Source of the DNA: a virus
Direction: 5' to 3' (one strand)
IMG/VR virus record: IMGVR_UViG_3300024520_000426
Coordinates: 1 to 26,412 of that record
Length of the DNA: 26,412 nucleotides
The notes beneath the pieces were generated by a model. That model did no database searches. It was given only the letters and a program-made list of their open reading frames with translations, and was not told the DNA's origin. This document shows, piece by piece, positions 17,185-26,111 of this stretch (its first letter is position 1; every line of letters starts with the position of its first letter). The translations under genes and the position numbers were made by a program.

Positions 17185-17650
17185 TATAGTCAATGAATTT
17201 GAGATTGTACTTGTCTCATACCAAGACGTTAAGGCCGAGCACCCAGAATGGTCTGATGTTGCGGTTGAGGATTATCAAGCTAGGGGTCGCGATGTAATAC
17301 GCGCTGCCGATGCCGTTAATGCGATCAATGAAGAAATAGTAATAATAAAGGCAAGGCTTGATGCTTTAGAGGATAGAGTTACTTACCTTGAAGGCTCAAC
17401 AGTAGTGACCGCTGTAGATGTAACCAGTATCGGCAATCAGGTTATAATATGCACTGATGCTTTAACGGTGACATTGGCGGCAACCCCTTTAGATAAGGAC
17501 GTTGTAGAGGTTAAGGTTACTAACGGCAAAGTTATCATTGACGGTAACGGCAACACAATAGACGGAAGCGATACAGTGACGGTAAGACGGAACAATACAG
17601 GGTTAAGCATGGAATACTCAGAGTCAGCTGATGCGTGGTATATCCTATGA
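17177..17650 (+). CDS. coiled-coil protein in the tail-needle position
   Basis: A 157-residue protein placed where P22 has the gp26 needle. Residues 1-45 form a helical N-terminus. Residues 46-73, 'NEEIVIIKARLDALEDRVTY', are a clear trimer-type coiled coil with isoleucine/leucine heptads. The C-terminal 80 residues are a beta domain, 'LTVTLAATPLDKDVVEVKVT' followed by 'NGKVIIDGNGNTIDGSDTVTV', a module also found at the ends of phage fibres. It is shorter than gp26 (233 residues) and shows no direct sequence match, so 'needle' is inferred from place and architecture. A short fibre or neck protein is the alternative. It overlaps the genes on both sides. Confidence 0.5.
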   Translation: MADIVNEFEIVLVSYQDVKAEHPEWSDVAVEDYQARGRDVIRAADAVNAINEEIVIIKARLDALEDRVTYLEGSTVVTAVDVTSIGNQVIICTDALTVTLAATPLDKDVVEVKVTNGKVIIDGNGNTIDGSDTVTVRRNNTGLSMEYSESADAWYIL

Positions 17651-19062
17651 GTTATGTACCGGCTCAAGACGATCAAAAAACGGCCTATGGTGATTTGGCC
17701 ACTAATCAAAGTACGCCGGTCATTCAGGTATCGGCCCAATACGGCATACTCAAAGACGTTAACGTGCTTGCTGGCCCCTCTGGCTCCGCTACAGCCATCG
17801 ACTCTAAATTTCACTGCGAGTCAGGAACGAATGCAGCAGGCTTTGGCGCTATAACGACTGACGACGCGCTTATCTTTAGGCCGGGGCAGGGCGAAAAGGA
17901 TTTATTCAGCGCTCGGTTCTCAGCAGGGCAAGTAGGTAGCGAGCAATTCGCCGGACTTATCAATACCAATGAAGGTGGCGGCTTTGGTTATAACGGCACT
18001 GAGTTTGGCGTATTAGTCAGAAATGGCGGGGCTATAGAAATACAAGAGCTTACTGTTACAACGCCGGCCGGTGGTGCTGAGAATGCCACAGTAACTATAG
18101 ATGGCACAGGCTATACAGTCCCTTTAACGTCTGGAACGGTACAGCACAACGCTACAGAGATAGCAGATTCTTTAACCTCTCAAGTAACTGGCTGGTTCTT
18201 TGAAGCTGTAGACGACCAAGTTATTACCACGGCGTTTATCGCTCAAGTTGTCGCGGGTGCCTTTGCATTCACAAGCGGAACGGCTGTAGCGGCATGGGTA
18301 CAGGATGCAGCGGGTGTTCTACCTACTGATACGTGGACTGCTCAAGCCGATTGGAATATTGACCCCTTGCCATCACTTGACCCAGATAAGATCAATAACT
18401 ATAAAATCCAGATAGGGCCTAATGTTGGCTTTTTTAGCATTTTAGACTCAGAAACAAACGCCTATACCCTCGTTCACGTCATTAATGTGAACAATTTCAC
18501 TACAGACTTGGTTATTCAGAACCCCACCTTTGGTCATAGTTGGTACGCTCTAAACCGAGGCGGCACCACTTCAGTAACGACAGAGGGATCTTATGCGGGA
18601 TTGTATAGAGAGGGGCCGGACACGATAGTTAATGCCGATTCATCCCAGAGGCACACTATAACTGGTGTTGGCTCTACGCCTATTCCGCTAATGAGTCTTA
18701 GGGGCCGCAGCGCTATATCTAGCGTGGTTAATCTTGCAAAGGCAATTATAAAGGCCATGCAAATCACCAGTGATTCAAGTAGAACCATGTTTGTTACTAT
18801 TTCCACTAATGTAACGCTTACCGGGGCTGTCTTTGATTACATAAGCGAACTTGATTCGATACTTGAAATTGACACCTCGGCAACAGCTGTCTCAGGCATT
18901 ACGAGTGATAACAGCATATCAATATCTGGGCTATCCTCTATTGCATCTGTTGACTTAAATATTCCGATTAAAGCAAGGGATACATTAACTATATCCGTAA
19001 GTGTTGTCGGTGGGCCTGCTTCTGAATTTACTGGCACTATAGGTTATGTTGAGGATTTATAA
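17647..19062 (+). CDS. phage virion protein, fibre or tail-associated, beta-rich
   Basis: A 471-residue protein starting at ATG 17647, which overlaps the preceding stop (ATGA). A longer frame from 17635 adds four residues without support. The N-terminal half carries a pattern common in phage structural proteins: 'GDLATNQSTPVIQVSAQYGI', then 'LIFRPGQGEKDLFSARFSAG', and 'GLINTNEGGGFGYNGTEFGV', resembling a lectin-type sandwich reused in many dsDNA phages. Residues 140-240 are a separate module ('ENATVTIDGTGYTVPLTSGT' and 'DDQVITTAFIAQVVAGAFAF'), and the rest is Ser/Thr-rich beta. It probably decorates the tail or needle. No enzymatic motif is seen. Confidence 0.6.
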   Translation: MSYVPAQDDQKTAYGDLATNQSTPVIQVSAQYGILKDVNVLAGPSGSATAIDSKFHCESGTNAAGFGAITTDDALIFRPGQGEKDLFSARFSAGQVGSEQFAGLINTNEGGGFGYNGTEFGVLVRNGGAIEIQELTVTTPAGGAENATVTIDGTGYTVPLTSGTVQHNATEIADSLTSQVTGWFFEAVDDQVITTAFIAQVVAGAFAFTSGTAVAAWVQDAAGVLPTDTWTAQADWNIDPLPSLDPDKINNYKIQIGPNVGFFSILDSETNAYTLVHVINVNNFTTDLVIQNPTFGHSWYALNRGGTTSVTTEGSYAGLYREGPDTIVNADSSQRHTITGVGSTPIPLMSLRGRSAISSVVNLAKAIIKAMQITSDSSRTMFVTISTNVTLTGAVFDYISELDSILEIDTSATAVSGITSDNSISISGLSSIASVDLNIPIKARDTLTISVSVVGGPASEFTGTIGYVEDL

Positions 19063-19090
19063 CGTGGATGCCTATACAGTGTTTATGCGT

Positions 19091-19096
19091 TATAAT
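19091..19096 (+). promoter_or_regulatory. possible -10 box before the gp14-like gene
   Basis: A perfect TATAAT lies five bases before ATG 19102, in the only gap of the tail-gene row (19063-19101). A transcript starting from it would be leaderless or nearly so, and no ribosome site is visible before that ATG. No clear -35 lies 16-18 bases upstream. TTGAGG (19049-19054) with TATACA (19073-19078) at 18-base spacing is an alternative promoter. Confidence 0.3.
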
Positions 19097-19101
19097 TAGC
19101 T

Positions 19102-19458
19102 ATGTTTAATGTGTGCGAAAGGCCCGATATTTTCGGGAATGATTTTAGCAAGGTGCCTATTTGTTTAAGGCATTCAGAGTGGCCGGTTTATTTCTTGCTG
19201 TCACAACGAGGCGAGGCGCTAGAGGTGCATATAGCAGCCGATGGCAGAGAGGGTAAAAAGGCCATGAGAACGGTTGGAGCTGAGTTTTTAAAATACATAG
19301 ATATTGCCTACCCTTGGTGTAAGATGTTAATAGCGCCTGTAACGGTAAAATCGGTGTATAATTTCTGTATAAAGATGGGCTTTAATGATTTGGGTGTTGG
19401 TAATTTTGGCGACACGAAAGCAAACGTAATGGTGGTTAACTATGAGCGCTGTAACTGA
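19102..19458 (+). CDS. P22 gp14-like head-assembly protein with GNAT-like features
   Basis: A 118-residue protein between the needle-position genes and the ejection genes, where P22 has gene 14. The sequence 'HIAADGREGKKAMRTVGAEFLKYIDIAY' followed by 'KMLIAPVTVKSVYNFCIKMGFNDLG' has the helix-strand order and terminal 'N....k.GF...G' of acetyltransferase-like (GNAT) folds, which are annotated in gp14-type phage proteins. The usual acetyl-CoA loop Q/R-x-x-G-x-G/A is not clear, so enzymatic activity is doubtful. P22 gp14 is needed for infectious particle assembly, though its exact role is unknown. The end overlaps the next gene by 17 bases. No ribosome site precedes the ATG. Confidence 0.5.
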   Translation: MFNVCERPDIFGNDFSKVPICLRHSEWPVYFLLSQRGEALEVHIAADGREGKKAMRTVGAEFLKYIDIAYPWCKMLIAPVTVKSVYNFCIKMGFNDLGVGNFGDTKANVMVVNYERCN

Positions 19459-20452
19459 TCCAATAAAGGACTTTACACACGATATTTATGGCGGTACAGA
19501 TGCTGCTGAAGCGGCAGAAGAGGGCGCGGCTACCCAGGCCCGCGCCCAGCAAGAGGCGCTTGATTACTTAAAAGAGGTTGAGGCCCAGCCTCAATTCTAC
19601 CGTGAACAAGCGTTAGGCCAGTTAGCCTCGTTCTATGGGCTGCCGCAATACGAGTCAACTACAACTAATCAAGCATATGATGACTATACCTCTCAAATAG
19701 CCGATCTCGAATCTCAACTGGCTTTAGAGGGAACAGGCAAGTGGAATGATGATCGTGGTTATTTTACGAATCTAAGAGGTCAGCTTGAAACCGCCAAGAG
19801 AGAGCAGGGGTTACTTGATTACGACCCAACGGCTGCGCCAACTCAGACGGCAGACCCCGGCGGTCAATTAGCGTTTATCGAGGGCGTTAAAGAATCCCCA
19901 TTTTACCAACAGAATTTACTGGCTGGTGAGCAGGCAATAGGTCGCGGTGCCTCAATGACAGGCGGCTTAAGAAGCGGTACGGCTAACGAGGCTTTGGCGC
20001 AGAATAATCAGGCAGTTCTACAGAATCTAGTTAACCAGCGCTTACAAGGCATTACCGGGCTAGGTCAGCTACCCTCTAATGCTACGCAAATTGCACAAGG
20101 TATCAGCGGTATAGGGCAGACATTAGGACAAGGCCAAATTGCAGCAGGGCAGGCTTATCAGGATGCTATGGGCCTATTCCACAAAGGCGGTCAAGACTTT
20201 CTTAACGCTTATGCGGGCAGTGGTGCCATGTCTGATATTCGCCTTAAAGAGAATGTAACCAAGATCGGTGAGGTTGACGGCCATAACTGGTATTCATGGA
20301 CATGGAACCAGAAAGCGGCTGATTTCGGGCTTGATGGTGATTCTGAGGGCGTTATTGCCCAAGAGGTGCAGAAAACCAACCCAGAATATATTGCTGTTAA
20401 TGATGGCTACCTCGCTGTTAATTACGATGGTCTATTTGGGGAGTCACACTAA
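19442..20452 (+). CDS. ejection or DNA-transfer protein with a C-terminal S74-like segment
   Basis: A 336-residue protein occupying the place of P22 gene 7. The N-terminal part is helical and Ala/Gln/Glu-rich ('EEGAATQARAQQEALDYLKE'). The middle has 'SPFYQQNLLAGEQAIGRGAS' followed by 'GGLRSGTANEALAQNNQAVL', a pattern typical of phage DNA-transfer proteins that pack inside the head and enter the host with the DNA. Residues 264-336 resemble the peptidase S74 / intramolecular chaperone start: 'SDIRLKENVTKIG', 'YSWTWN', 'GVIAQEVQKTNPEY' and 'AVNYDGL'. S74 normally ends fibre proteins and cuts itself off before the Ser. Here the domain lacks the long C-terminal helices. The start overlaps the gp14-like gene by 17 bases, and the stop overlaps the next start. 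Confidence 0.7.
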   Translation: MSAVTDPIKDFTHDIYGGTDAAEAAEEGAATQARAQQEALDYLKEVEAQPQFYREQALGQLASFYGLPQYESTTTNQAYDDYTSQIADLESQLALEGTGKWNDDRGYFTNLRGQLETAKREQGLLDYDPTAAPTQTADPGGQLAFIEGVKESPFYQQNLLAGEQAIGRGASMTGGLRSGTANEALAQNNQAVLQNLVNQRLQGITGLGQLPSNATQIAQGISGIGQTLGQGQIAAGQAYQDAMGLFHKGGQDFLNAYAGSGAMSDIRLKENVTKIGEVDGHNWYSWTWNQKAADFGLDGDSEGVIAQEVQKTNPEYIAVNDGYLAVNYDGLFGESH

Positions 20453-21636
20453 TGAACGGCAATCCTTTTTATGTTAAGCCTATGGGCGGGTACTTAGACG
20501 GCCCCAGTGCGTTTGCCGGTCTAGGTAAGATGTTTGGCCAAAGTATGAAGGCTAAGCAAGATGAGGCCAAGCTTAATGCACAGAAAGAGATTTACGGCAG
20601 CTATATGGATGCTGTTGATTCAGGAGACTTTGAGGCGCAACGAGAAATAGAGCGGGCCAACCCTGTTTTAATGGACCAATTAGGTAAAATCAGTTCGCGC
20701 CGTAAAAGTCATATAGGTGGTATTGAAGGCGATATGGCCAATGATTATCTGCTGGGCGGAATGTCTGGCGAGCAATTGGCTGATAAATGGGAGCCACAAT
20801 TACAGTCTTTAGGCCAGGGCCGGATTTCTGAGCGGTTTAGAACGGCCTCCCCGGCCATGTTAAAGGGTATGGCTATTCAGAACATGGATGCCCAATCTTA
20901 TCAGCGGTATAGGGATTCATTAGGCGGCGGCAAGGGCGATCTACCTGCTGAGGCGGTAGCGTTTAACAATCTAATAAAAGATATGTCACCAGAGCAACAA
21001 AAAACCGCGAAACTGGTTAAGGCTGGATTAAAAGGTCGCGCCATAAGTAACGCAGAACTATCAGCAATAGAGTCTGGTGAGATAAAGGATTACTCAGATT
21101 ATAAAATAAAACAAAAACAGGCTGAAAAATTTGCCGAATTATCAGGATCGGCTAGGGCTAAAGCTATCGATTCAGGCATTGAAAGAATAGCCAAAATAGA
21201 TTTAGGTCTATCAAACATTGATGCGGCAATAGAGGCTGTTAATGCTGGCGCTGGAACCGGCGTGATTGAGAAGAAATTCCCTTCATTAAGAGCGGCTTCT
21301 GTAGCGCTTGATAATATACAGGGGAGAATGGCGCTAGATGTTATAGGTGCCGTGACTTTTGGCGCGTTATCTCAAGGCGAATTAGACTTGGCCAGAGAGG
21401 TCGCATTGCCAACAGGGCTTGAAGGCCCAGAGTTGATACGGCACCTTAGCGATAGAAAAGCAGCACAGCAAAAGCTGAGAGATTATTATAACGAGCAAAT
21501 ACAGTTCTTAGACCAGGGCGGTACGGTTGCCGGGTTCTTGAGAGAAAAAGAACGGCAACAGGGTGGCGGTAATGCCGACGGCGCACAACAGCCGTCACGG
21601 CCAAGTGACGAAGACTTATTAAACAAGTATCTTTAG
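20452..21636 (+). CDS. ejection protein, P22 gp20-position
   Basis: A 394-residue protein starting in the TAATG overlap with the previous gene. 'NPFYVKPMGGYLDGPSAFAG' at the start is followed by long charged helices ('KAKQDEAKLNAQKEIYGSYM', 'QKQAEKFAELSGSARAKAID'), then 'AVNAGAGTGVIEKKFPSLRA', 'IQGRMALDVIGAVTFGALSQ' and 'GELDLAREVALPTGLEGPEL', and a polar end. The helical, Ala/Gln-rich make-up with a central hydrophobic helix fits a protein carried in the virion that enters the periplasm to form the DNA channel. The 'TFGALSQGELDLAREVALP' block is common in phage internal proteins. There is no catalytic motif. Confidence 0.65.
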   Translation: MNGNPFYVKPMGGYLDGPSAFAGLGKMFGQSMKAKQDEAKLNAQKEIYGSYMDAVDSGDFEAQREIERANPVLMDQLGKISSRRKSHIGGIEGDMANDYLLGGMSGEQLADKWEPQLQSLGQGRISERFRTASPAMLKGMAIQNMDAQSYQRYRDSLGGGKGDLPAEAVAFNNLIKDMSPEQQKTAKLVKAGLKGRAISNAELSAIESGEIKDYSDYKIKQKQAEKFAELSGSARAKAIDSGIERIAKIDLGLSNIDAAIEAVNAGAGTGVIEKKFPSLRAASVALDNIQGRMALDVIGAVTFGALSQGELDLAREVALPTGLEGPELIRHLSDRKAAQQKLRDYYNEQIQFLDQGGTVAGFLREKERQQGGGNADGAQQPSRPSDEDLLNKYL

Positions 21637-21643
21637 GTGAGCT

Positions 21644-23479
21644 ATGCCAACTGAACAGCAATTAATGACAGCGTTGCGTAACGCCGATTCAGCAGGTGAT
21701 AATGCGGCGGCGGCTAGATTTGCTCAAATGATTAAAGAGCAGCGCACAGCTTCACAGGACGGGCCTGCAGAGGCTGCTCCTGAGCCCGGCATGTCAACCA
21801 TGGAAGCTCTAAAGGGTGGGGCTGATATATTGGGTGCCGGTGTTTATGGTGCCGGCGAGGACGTTATTTCCGGCCTTAGTGGCTTAGCGGCCCCGCTTGG
21901 AGAGCAGGCCGCTACTGTAGAGGCTGTTCAAGAGGCTATACCCGATTATCAAATGGGCGAAGATGCTCAAAAGCTGGTGGGTGTTCTATCTGAAAAATAC
22001 AAAGAGCATGCGCCTGAGATAGTCAAGGACGTTATGACCGCACTGCAAACGGGTGGCCAGCAGGTATTTGAGCGTGGCATGGGTACGGCTAAAAGGCTAG
22101 AAGAGCAAGGTATGCCCGGCATGGCAGAAGCTACTAAAACGGGCGCTGCTGTGTTTGGTGCGGCCACTGAGGCATTGCCAGAGGCTGCGGCGTTAATCCC
22201 AGCTACAGCGGCTGGAAGGGCGGCTGTCAAAGGAATTGCTTCTGATATTGGCGGCGCGACTAAGAAGGCTGCGGATTTCACCAGTGATGCGGCTAAATAT
22301 GTGGCCGATGACATTGCCAAATCAAGCGTTCAATTGCAAAGAATGAGCCCGGCCAAGGCTAAGATAGCTGAATTGCTAGAATCGGGTGCAGTAGATAAGC
22401 GAACAGCGGGCTTTATGCTCACTGATACGGGTAAGCTTGTTAAGAACAAGGCAGAACGCGAAGCCATGAAGCAAGGCTTTTCAGATCGCGCCGTTGCATC
22501 GATTAAGCAAGGCTCTGCTGCCGATAAAGCTAGATCACGTAAAATGGTTAATATTACTGAGCGTGTTACTCGCGACCCTGATTTCGCTATAGAGAACCGG
22601 CCCGGTGATGTTGTTGGTGAGTCGTTTTTAGATCGATTTAAGGCTGTTAAGCGTATTAACAAGACCGCAGGGCAAAAGGTCGATAAGGCATCTAGGGGCC
22701 TGGAAGGTAAGACGGTTGATGTTAACCCTACAAAAGATAATTTTATTAGCTCTATGAATGAGATAGGCGTTAAAGTCGGTGATGATCTTAACCCTGACTT
22801 TAGAGGCTCAAGCATTGAATATAACCCGGCAGATAAAAAGGTTATAACTAATGTTATTCAGCGGGTTAAAAGGCTAAGCAAGTCGGGTGATGCCAAAGAG
22901 GCGCACGATCTTAAAAAACTGATTGATAACCAAGTAACTTACGGAAAAGCCGAAAGCCTTGTAGGCGACTCTGAGCGCATTCTAAGAGGCGTTAGGGAAA
23001 GCATAGACGATACGCTAGATGGCAAGTTTAAAGCCTATGATCGGGCTAATCAGTCCTATTCGGATACTATATCGGCTATCAATGAGTTTAAAGACGTTTC
23101 CGGTGCTAAAATGAATCTAGCTGGGCCTAATTCTGATAAGGCGGTGGGTATATTGCTAAGGCGGTTAACCAGTAATGCCCAATCAAGAACGCCTCTTATG
23201 AGTGCTATGTCTGCCTTGGATGAGGTGGCCAATAAGTACGGCATTAAGTTTAAAGACAATATATTAAAACAGGTCGTTTTAGCTGATGAGCTGGAAGGCG
23301 TCTTTAAGATACCACCACCAACAGCGCTTAAGGGGCAAGTAGGCCAAGCCATTACCTCCGCAATTACAGAAAGCAAGGTGCAGCAGACCGCTAAGGGCTT
23401 AGGTAAGGTTGTTGAGAAAGTGGTGGGAGGGCCAAGCGAGGAAGCCGCTTTCACAGCAATTAAAGAAATACTTAAATAA
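21644..23479 (+). CDS. ejection protein, P22 gp16-like by position and size
   Basis: A 611-residue protein, nearly the size of P22 gp16 (609). The N-terminus, 'TEQQLMTALRNADSAGDNAA' and then 'AARFAQMIKEQ', is a short helical repeat often seen at the start of large phage ejection proteins. Residues 45-210 are Ala/Gly-rich with amphipathic, mildly hydrophobic helices ('GADILGAGVYGAGEDVISGL', 'TKTGAAVFGAATEALPEAAA'), suited to inserting in a membrane. The remaining 400 residues are charged helices with Lys/Asp-rich repeats, ending 'EEAAFTAIKEILK'. P22 gp16 helps DNA cross the inner membrane. No lysozyme motif is found. It is the last ejection gene before the tailspike. Confidence 0.65.
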   Translation: MPTEQQLMTALRNADSAGDNAAAARFAQMIKEQRTASQDGPAEAAPEPGMSTMEALKGGADILGAGVYGAGEDVISGLSGLAAPLGEQAATVEAVQEAIPDYQMGEDAQKLVGVLSEKYKEHAPEIVKDVMTALQTGGQQVFERGMGTAKRLEEQGMPGMAEATKTGAAVFGAATEALPEAAALIPATAAGRAAVKGIASDIGGATKKAADFTSDAAKYVADDIAKSSVQLQRMSPAKAKIAELLESGAVDKRTAGFMLTDTGKLVKNKAEREAMKQGFSDRAVASIKQGSAADKARSRKMVNITERVTRDPDFAIENRPGDVVGESFLDRFKAVKRINKTAGQKVDKASRGLEGKTVDVNPTKDNFISSMNEIGVKVGDDLNPDFRGSSIEYNPADKKVITNVIQRVKRLSKSGDAKEAHDLKKLIDNQVTYGKAESLVGDSERILRGVRESIDDTLDGKFKAYDRANQSYSDTISAINEFKDVSGAKMNLAGPNSDKAVGILLRRLTSNAQSRTPLMSAMSALDEVANKYGIKFKDNILKQVVLADELEGVFKIPPPTALKGQVGQAITSAITESKVQQTAKGLGKVVEKVVGGPSEEAAFTAIKEILK

Positions 23480-23510
23480 AACACCATAAATCAAAACATA
23501 TAGGTGAACC

Positions 23511-26042
23511 ATGGCTTTAAATGTCGTTACATTAAACATACAGTATTATCCTGACCCAGACCAAGGCAGGCCACTATTTAACGCCTCGATCTACGTAGGC
23601 GTCCCCGATACTGACCCCGAATTACCCGCTAATCAAAAGCCGGTTATCGTTCGTCAAGAGGACGGCACAGATATTCCGGTAGCTCAACCTGTTATGACCG
23701 GGGCTGGCGGTGTTCCTATGTACATGGGTTCGCCGGTATCAATTCTTACTGATGGTAACTACTCGCTTAAAGTTTTAAAGGCTTCAGGTGCCCAAGCTTA
23801 TTACTTCCCTGATGCAGCCTCAGTAGCGAATCTAGTACCAGCTAGCGCGATATTCAACGAGCGTTATATTGCTACTGATTCAGAGGTTGTTATAGGCGGT
23901 GGTGAGACGGTTATTACTTTACGCCATCCCAATACAGCAGGTTCTAACTCGCTCTCTATGTTCGTTAACGGCGCAAGGCAATTCGTCGTTGTTGATTATA
24001 CCGAGACAGACACAACCGTAACCTTTCTTAAGGAAATGCTACCAAACGACAAGATTGATATTGTCAATGGCGAGCTAGCCCTACCCGGCGTAACTATTGA
24101 TGCCTCGGTTGTTTCTTATACAGCCCCTTTTACAGGAGCTGTTCAATCTGATGCTCAAACCAAGCTCTCGGAGAGTGTGAGTGTCAAGGATTTCGGCGCA
24201 GTGGGTGATGGGGTTACTGATGACGGCGAGGCGATGCAAGCCGCGTCAGATGCTAGTAAGGTTGTATTTTATCCTGCCGGTGAATACTTAACATCGGTAC
24301 CAATTAACCTTCCACAAGGGTCATGGGTGGAAGGTGAGGGTGCATACCAGAATACGCCTAGTGACAGGATAACTAAGGTTAACTTTACAGGTACTACTGG
24401 CTTTGCTTTTCAGTATGTTTCCCCTGTTAGCTCGTCAATTTTTGCTGGTGACTTTTCAGTTTACGGTATGTGGATTGCTTCACCCAACATTACTGATACG
24501 GATAAGGGGGGCTGTCTATTATTCGGGAATACGGATTTAGCTGGCTTTTCTACCTATGCTCCGATAGGACGCGTCAGTATTAAACAATGTTATCTAACTG
24601 GCGTAGCTGATGAGAGTATAGGTATTCTTATCACTAAGGTATTCGATTCTGACATCTCAGAAAACCGTATCGGTGGAGCTAATTACGGCTTAAGGTCGTA
24701 TGGGTCGGATATTAACGGTGTTATTAACAACCGATTCATTGCGAACGGTACGCATGTTAGGGCAACGGTTGCTGGTTCGTTTAGCGGTAGTTTGCTGTTA
24801 GATCATAATGACATGCTTACTGCAACTTATTGCGGTGTGTGGCTAGAGGGGTCTATTAGTCCAATACTATCAAACAACTATATCGAGCAGGTATCTGCGT
24901 CCGCTATAGATTCGCCTCAAACTGGTACGATCACGGTAAGTCCGTATTCTACAACTTTAACGGGCGTAGGAACTACATTTACAACCCAGTTAGCGCAAAC
25001 CCTGTTTGGTGGTAACAGGCTGAGGGTGCTAATCAAAGTTGGAGATGAGTACAGACAGGTCAATACGGTTACAAATGACACTACCATAATAATTGATAGA
25101 GCCTTTAACGCAGACACTAGCGGTAACAGCTGGTCGATTATCTATGGTACTGGTGTGATTGCAACTAGTATCACTGGTATTTCATTAAAAGATAATAGGA
25201 TTGATGTAACATCTGCGAATGGGACTGTTCCCCGATGCTATTTTGGTGGTGTATCTGGGGAGGTAAGTGATGTTTCGGGCGCTAATGCCCTTAATGGCCC
25301 TATTGCTATAGCCGATCAAAACCCTAACACAGGGCTGATAATCAATGACGGTTATAAGCTAGATGGGCCGACTCCTACAGATGGGGCGGCCAGGTTTGAT
25401 TTTTCATCTGATACGGCAGACGGTGCTGGAAAAAGCCAATTACTTGATGCAATTAGAGCTAACCAAAGAGTTAGGCCGGTAGTTATAAAAAATGCAATTG
25501 ACTGGTTTGAGCAGGGCGGCGTTGATCCTCGGCTGATACTAGCGGGCGCTGATACAAATAATACTCGCTCTGTAACTGTGGCCAATACGTCTGGAGCGGG
25601 AGATGACTTATCAATGGTCTTACCAGAGAGTTTCTGGGGTAAAAGATTAAGAATTAAAATACGAGTTAACCCTCGTAGTGTAGCATCCTTTATACAATTT
25701 CATATAGGAGCTTCTCTAGGGGCTAAAACGACATCCCTAGGATCTACTACAGCTACACCGGCAGGCAGCTGGTACGAATATGAATTTTGTACAAAGCTAC
25801 CTTCAGACACTTCATCGTCTAATAAATATTTAACAGTGTCTAAAAATACTCAGATTGTTTATTACGATTACGTTCTTATTGAAGCGATGGATGATAATGA
25901 TTTTATTTTCGGAACGGGTACGCCAGAAGGTGTTTACACGGCAGATATAGGGGCTATGTTCCGCAGGACTAACGGGGGAGCCTCAACTACATTATATGTG
26001 AAAGAATCGGGAGCCGGTAATACAGGCTGGATAGCTAAGTAA
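23511..26042 (+). CDS. tailspike with P22-type head-binding domain and beta-helix
   Basis: The receptor-binding spike, 843 residues. Residues 1-105 match the P22 gp9 head-binding domain: 'RPLFNASIYVGVPDTDPELP', 'ANQKPVIVRQEDGTDIPVAQ' and 'PVMTGAGGVPMYMGSPVSIL', which attaches to gp10/gp4-type hub proteins. Residues 115-190 are a small beta module ('VITLRHPNTAGSNSLSMFVN') widely used in phage fibres. From residue 224, 'SVKDFGAVGDGVTDDGEAMQ' opens a pectate-lyase-type right-handed beta-helix, with rung-like repeats such as 'LTGVADESIGILITKVFDSD' and 'SENRIGGANYGLRSYGSDIN'. Residues 620-780 form a carbohydrate-binding-like sandwich. The C-terminus, 'YVKESGAGNTGWIAK', is a common fibre end. Catalytic residues cannot be named. 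It probably cleaves or binds host surface polysaccharide. Confidence 0.85.
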   Translation: MALNVVTLNIQYYPDPDQGRPLFNASIYVGVPDTDPELPANQKPVIVRQEDGTDIPVAQPVMTGAGGVPMYMGSPVSILTDGNYSLKVLKASGAQAYYFPDAASVANLVPASAIFNERYIATDSEVVIGGGETVITLRHPNTAGSNSLSMFVNGARQFVVVDYTETDTTVTFLKEMLPNDKIDIVNGELALPGVTIDASVVSYTAPFTGAVQSDAQTKLSESVSVKDFGAVGDGVTDDGEAMQAASDASKVVFYPAGEYLTSVPINLPQGSWVEGEGAYQNTPSDRITKVNFTGTTGFAFQYVSPVSSSIFAGDFSVYGMWIASPNITDTDKGGCLLFGNTDLAGFSTYAPIGRVSIKQCYLTGVADESIGILITKVFDSDISENRIGGANYGLRSYGSDINGVINNRFIANGTHVRATVAGSFSGSLLLDHNDMLTATYCGVWLEGSISPILSNNYIEQVSASAIDSPQTGTITVSPYSTTLTGVGTTFTTQLAQTLFGGNRLRVLIKVGDEYRQVNTVTNDTTIIIDRAFNADTSGNSWSIIYGTGVIATSITGISLKDNRIDVTSANGTVPRCYFGGVSGEVSDVSGANALNGPIAIADQNPNTGLIINDGYKLDGPTPTDGAARFDFSSDTADGAGKSQLLDAIRANQRVRPVVIKNAIDWFEQGGVDPRLILAGADTNNTRSVTVANTSGAGDDLSMVLPESFWGKRLRIKIRVNPRSVASFIQFHIGASLGAKTTSLGSTTATPAGSWYEYEFCTKLPSDTSSSNKYLTVSKNTQIVYYDYVLIEAMDDNDFIFGTGTPEGVYTADIGAMFRRTNGGASTTLYVKESGAGNTGWIAK

Positions 26043-26107
26043 TGCAAACCCTAGACCTATTAAGCTTATCAACACAAGATAAGCCCACAGAACTAACAAG
26101 AGTATAA
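26042..26107 (+). CDS. possible 21-residue linking peptide
   Basis: The ATG overlaps the tailspike stop (TAATG at 26040-26044), and the frame ends at TAA 26105-26107, five bases before the next tailspike gene. The peptide is MQTLDLLSLSTQDKPTELTR then V. It may exist only to carry ribosomes from one spike gene to the next, since no ribosome site is evident before 26112. It contains the hairpin at 26064-26084. Confidence 0.3.
   Translation: MQTLDLLSLSTQDKPTELTRV
26064..26084 (+). other. hairpin between the two spike genes
   Basis: GCTTATC (26064-26070) and GATAAGC (26078-26084) are perfect 7-base arms around AACACAA. No T-run follows, so it should not terminate transcription. It could slow degradation of the tailspike message or act as a processing site between the two genes. 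Confidence 0.45.
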
Positions 26108-26111
26108 AAAC

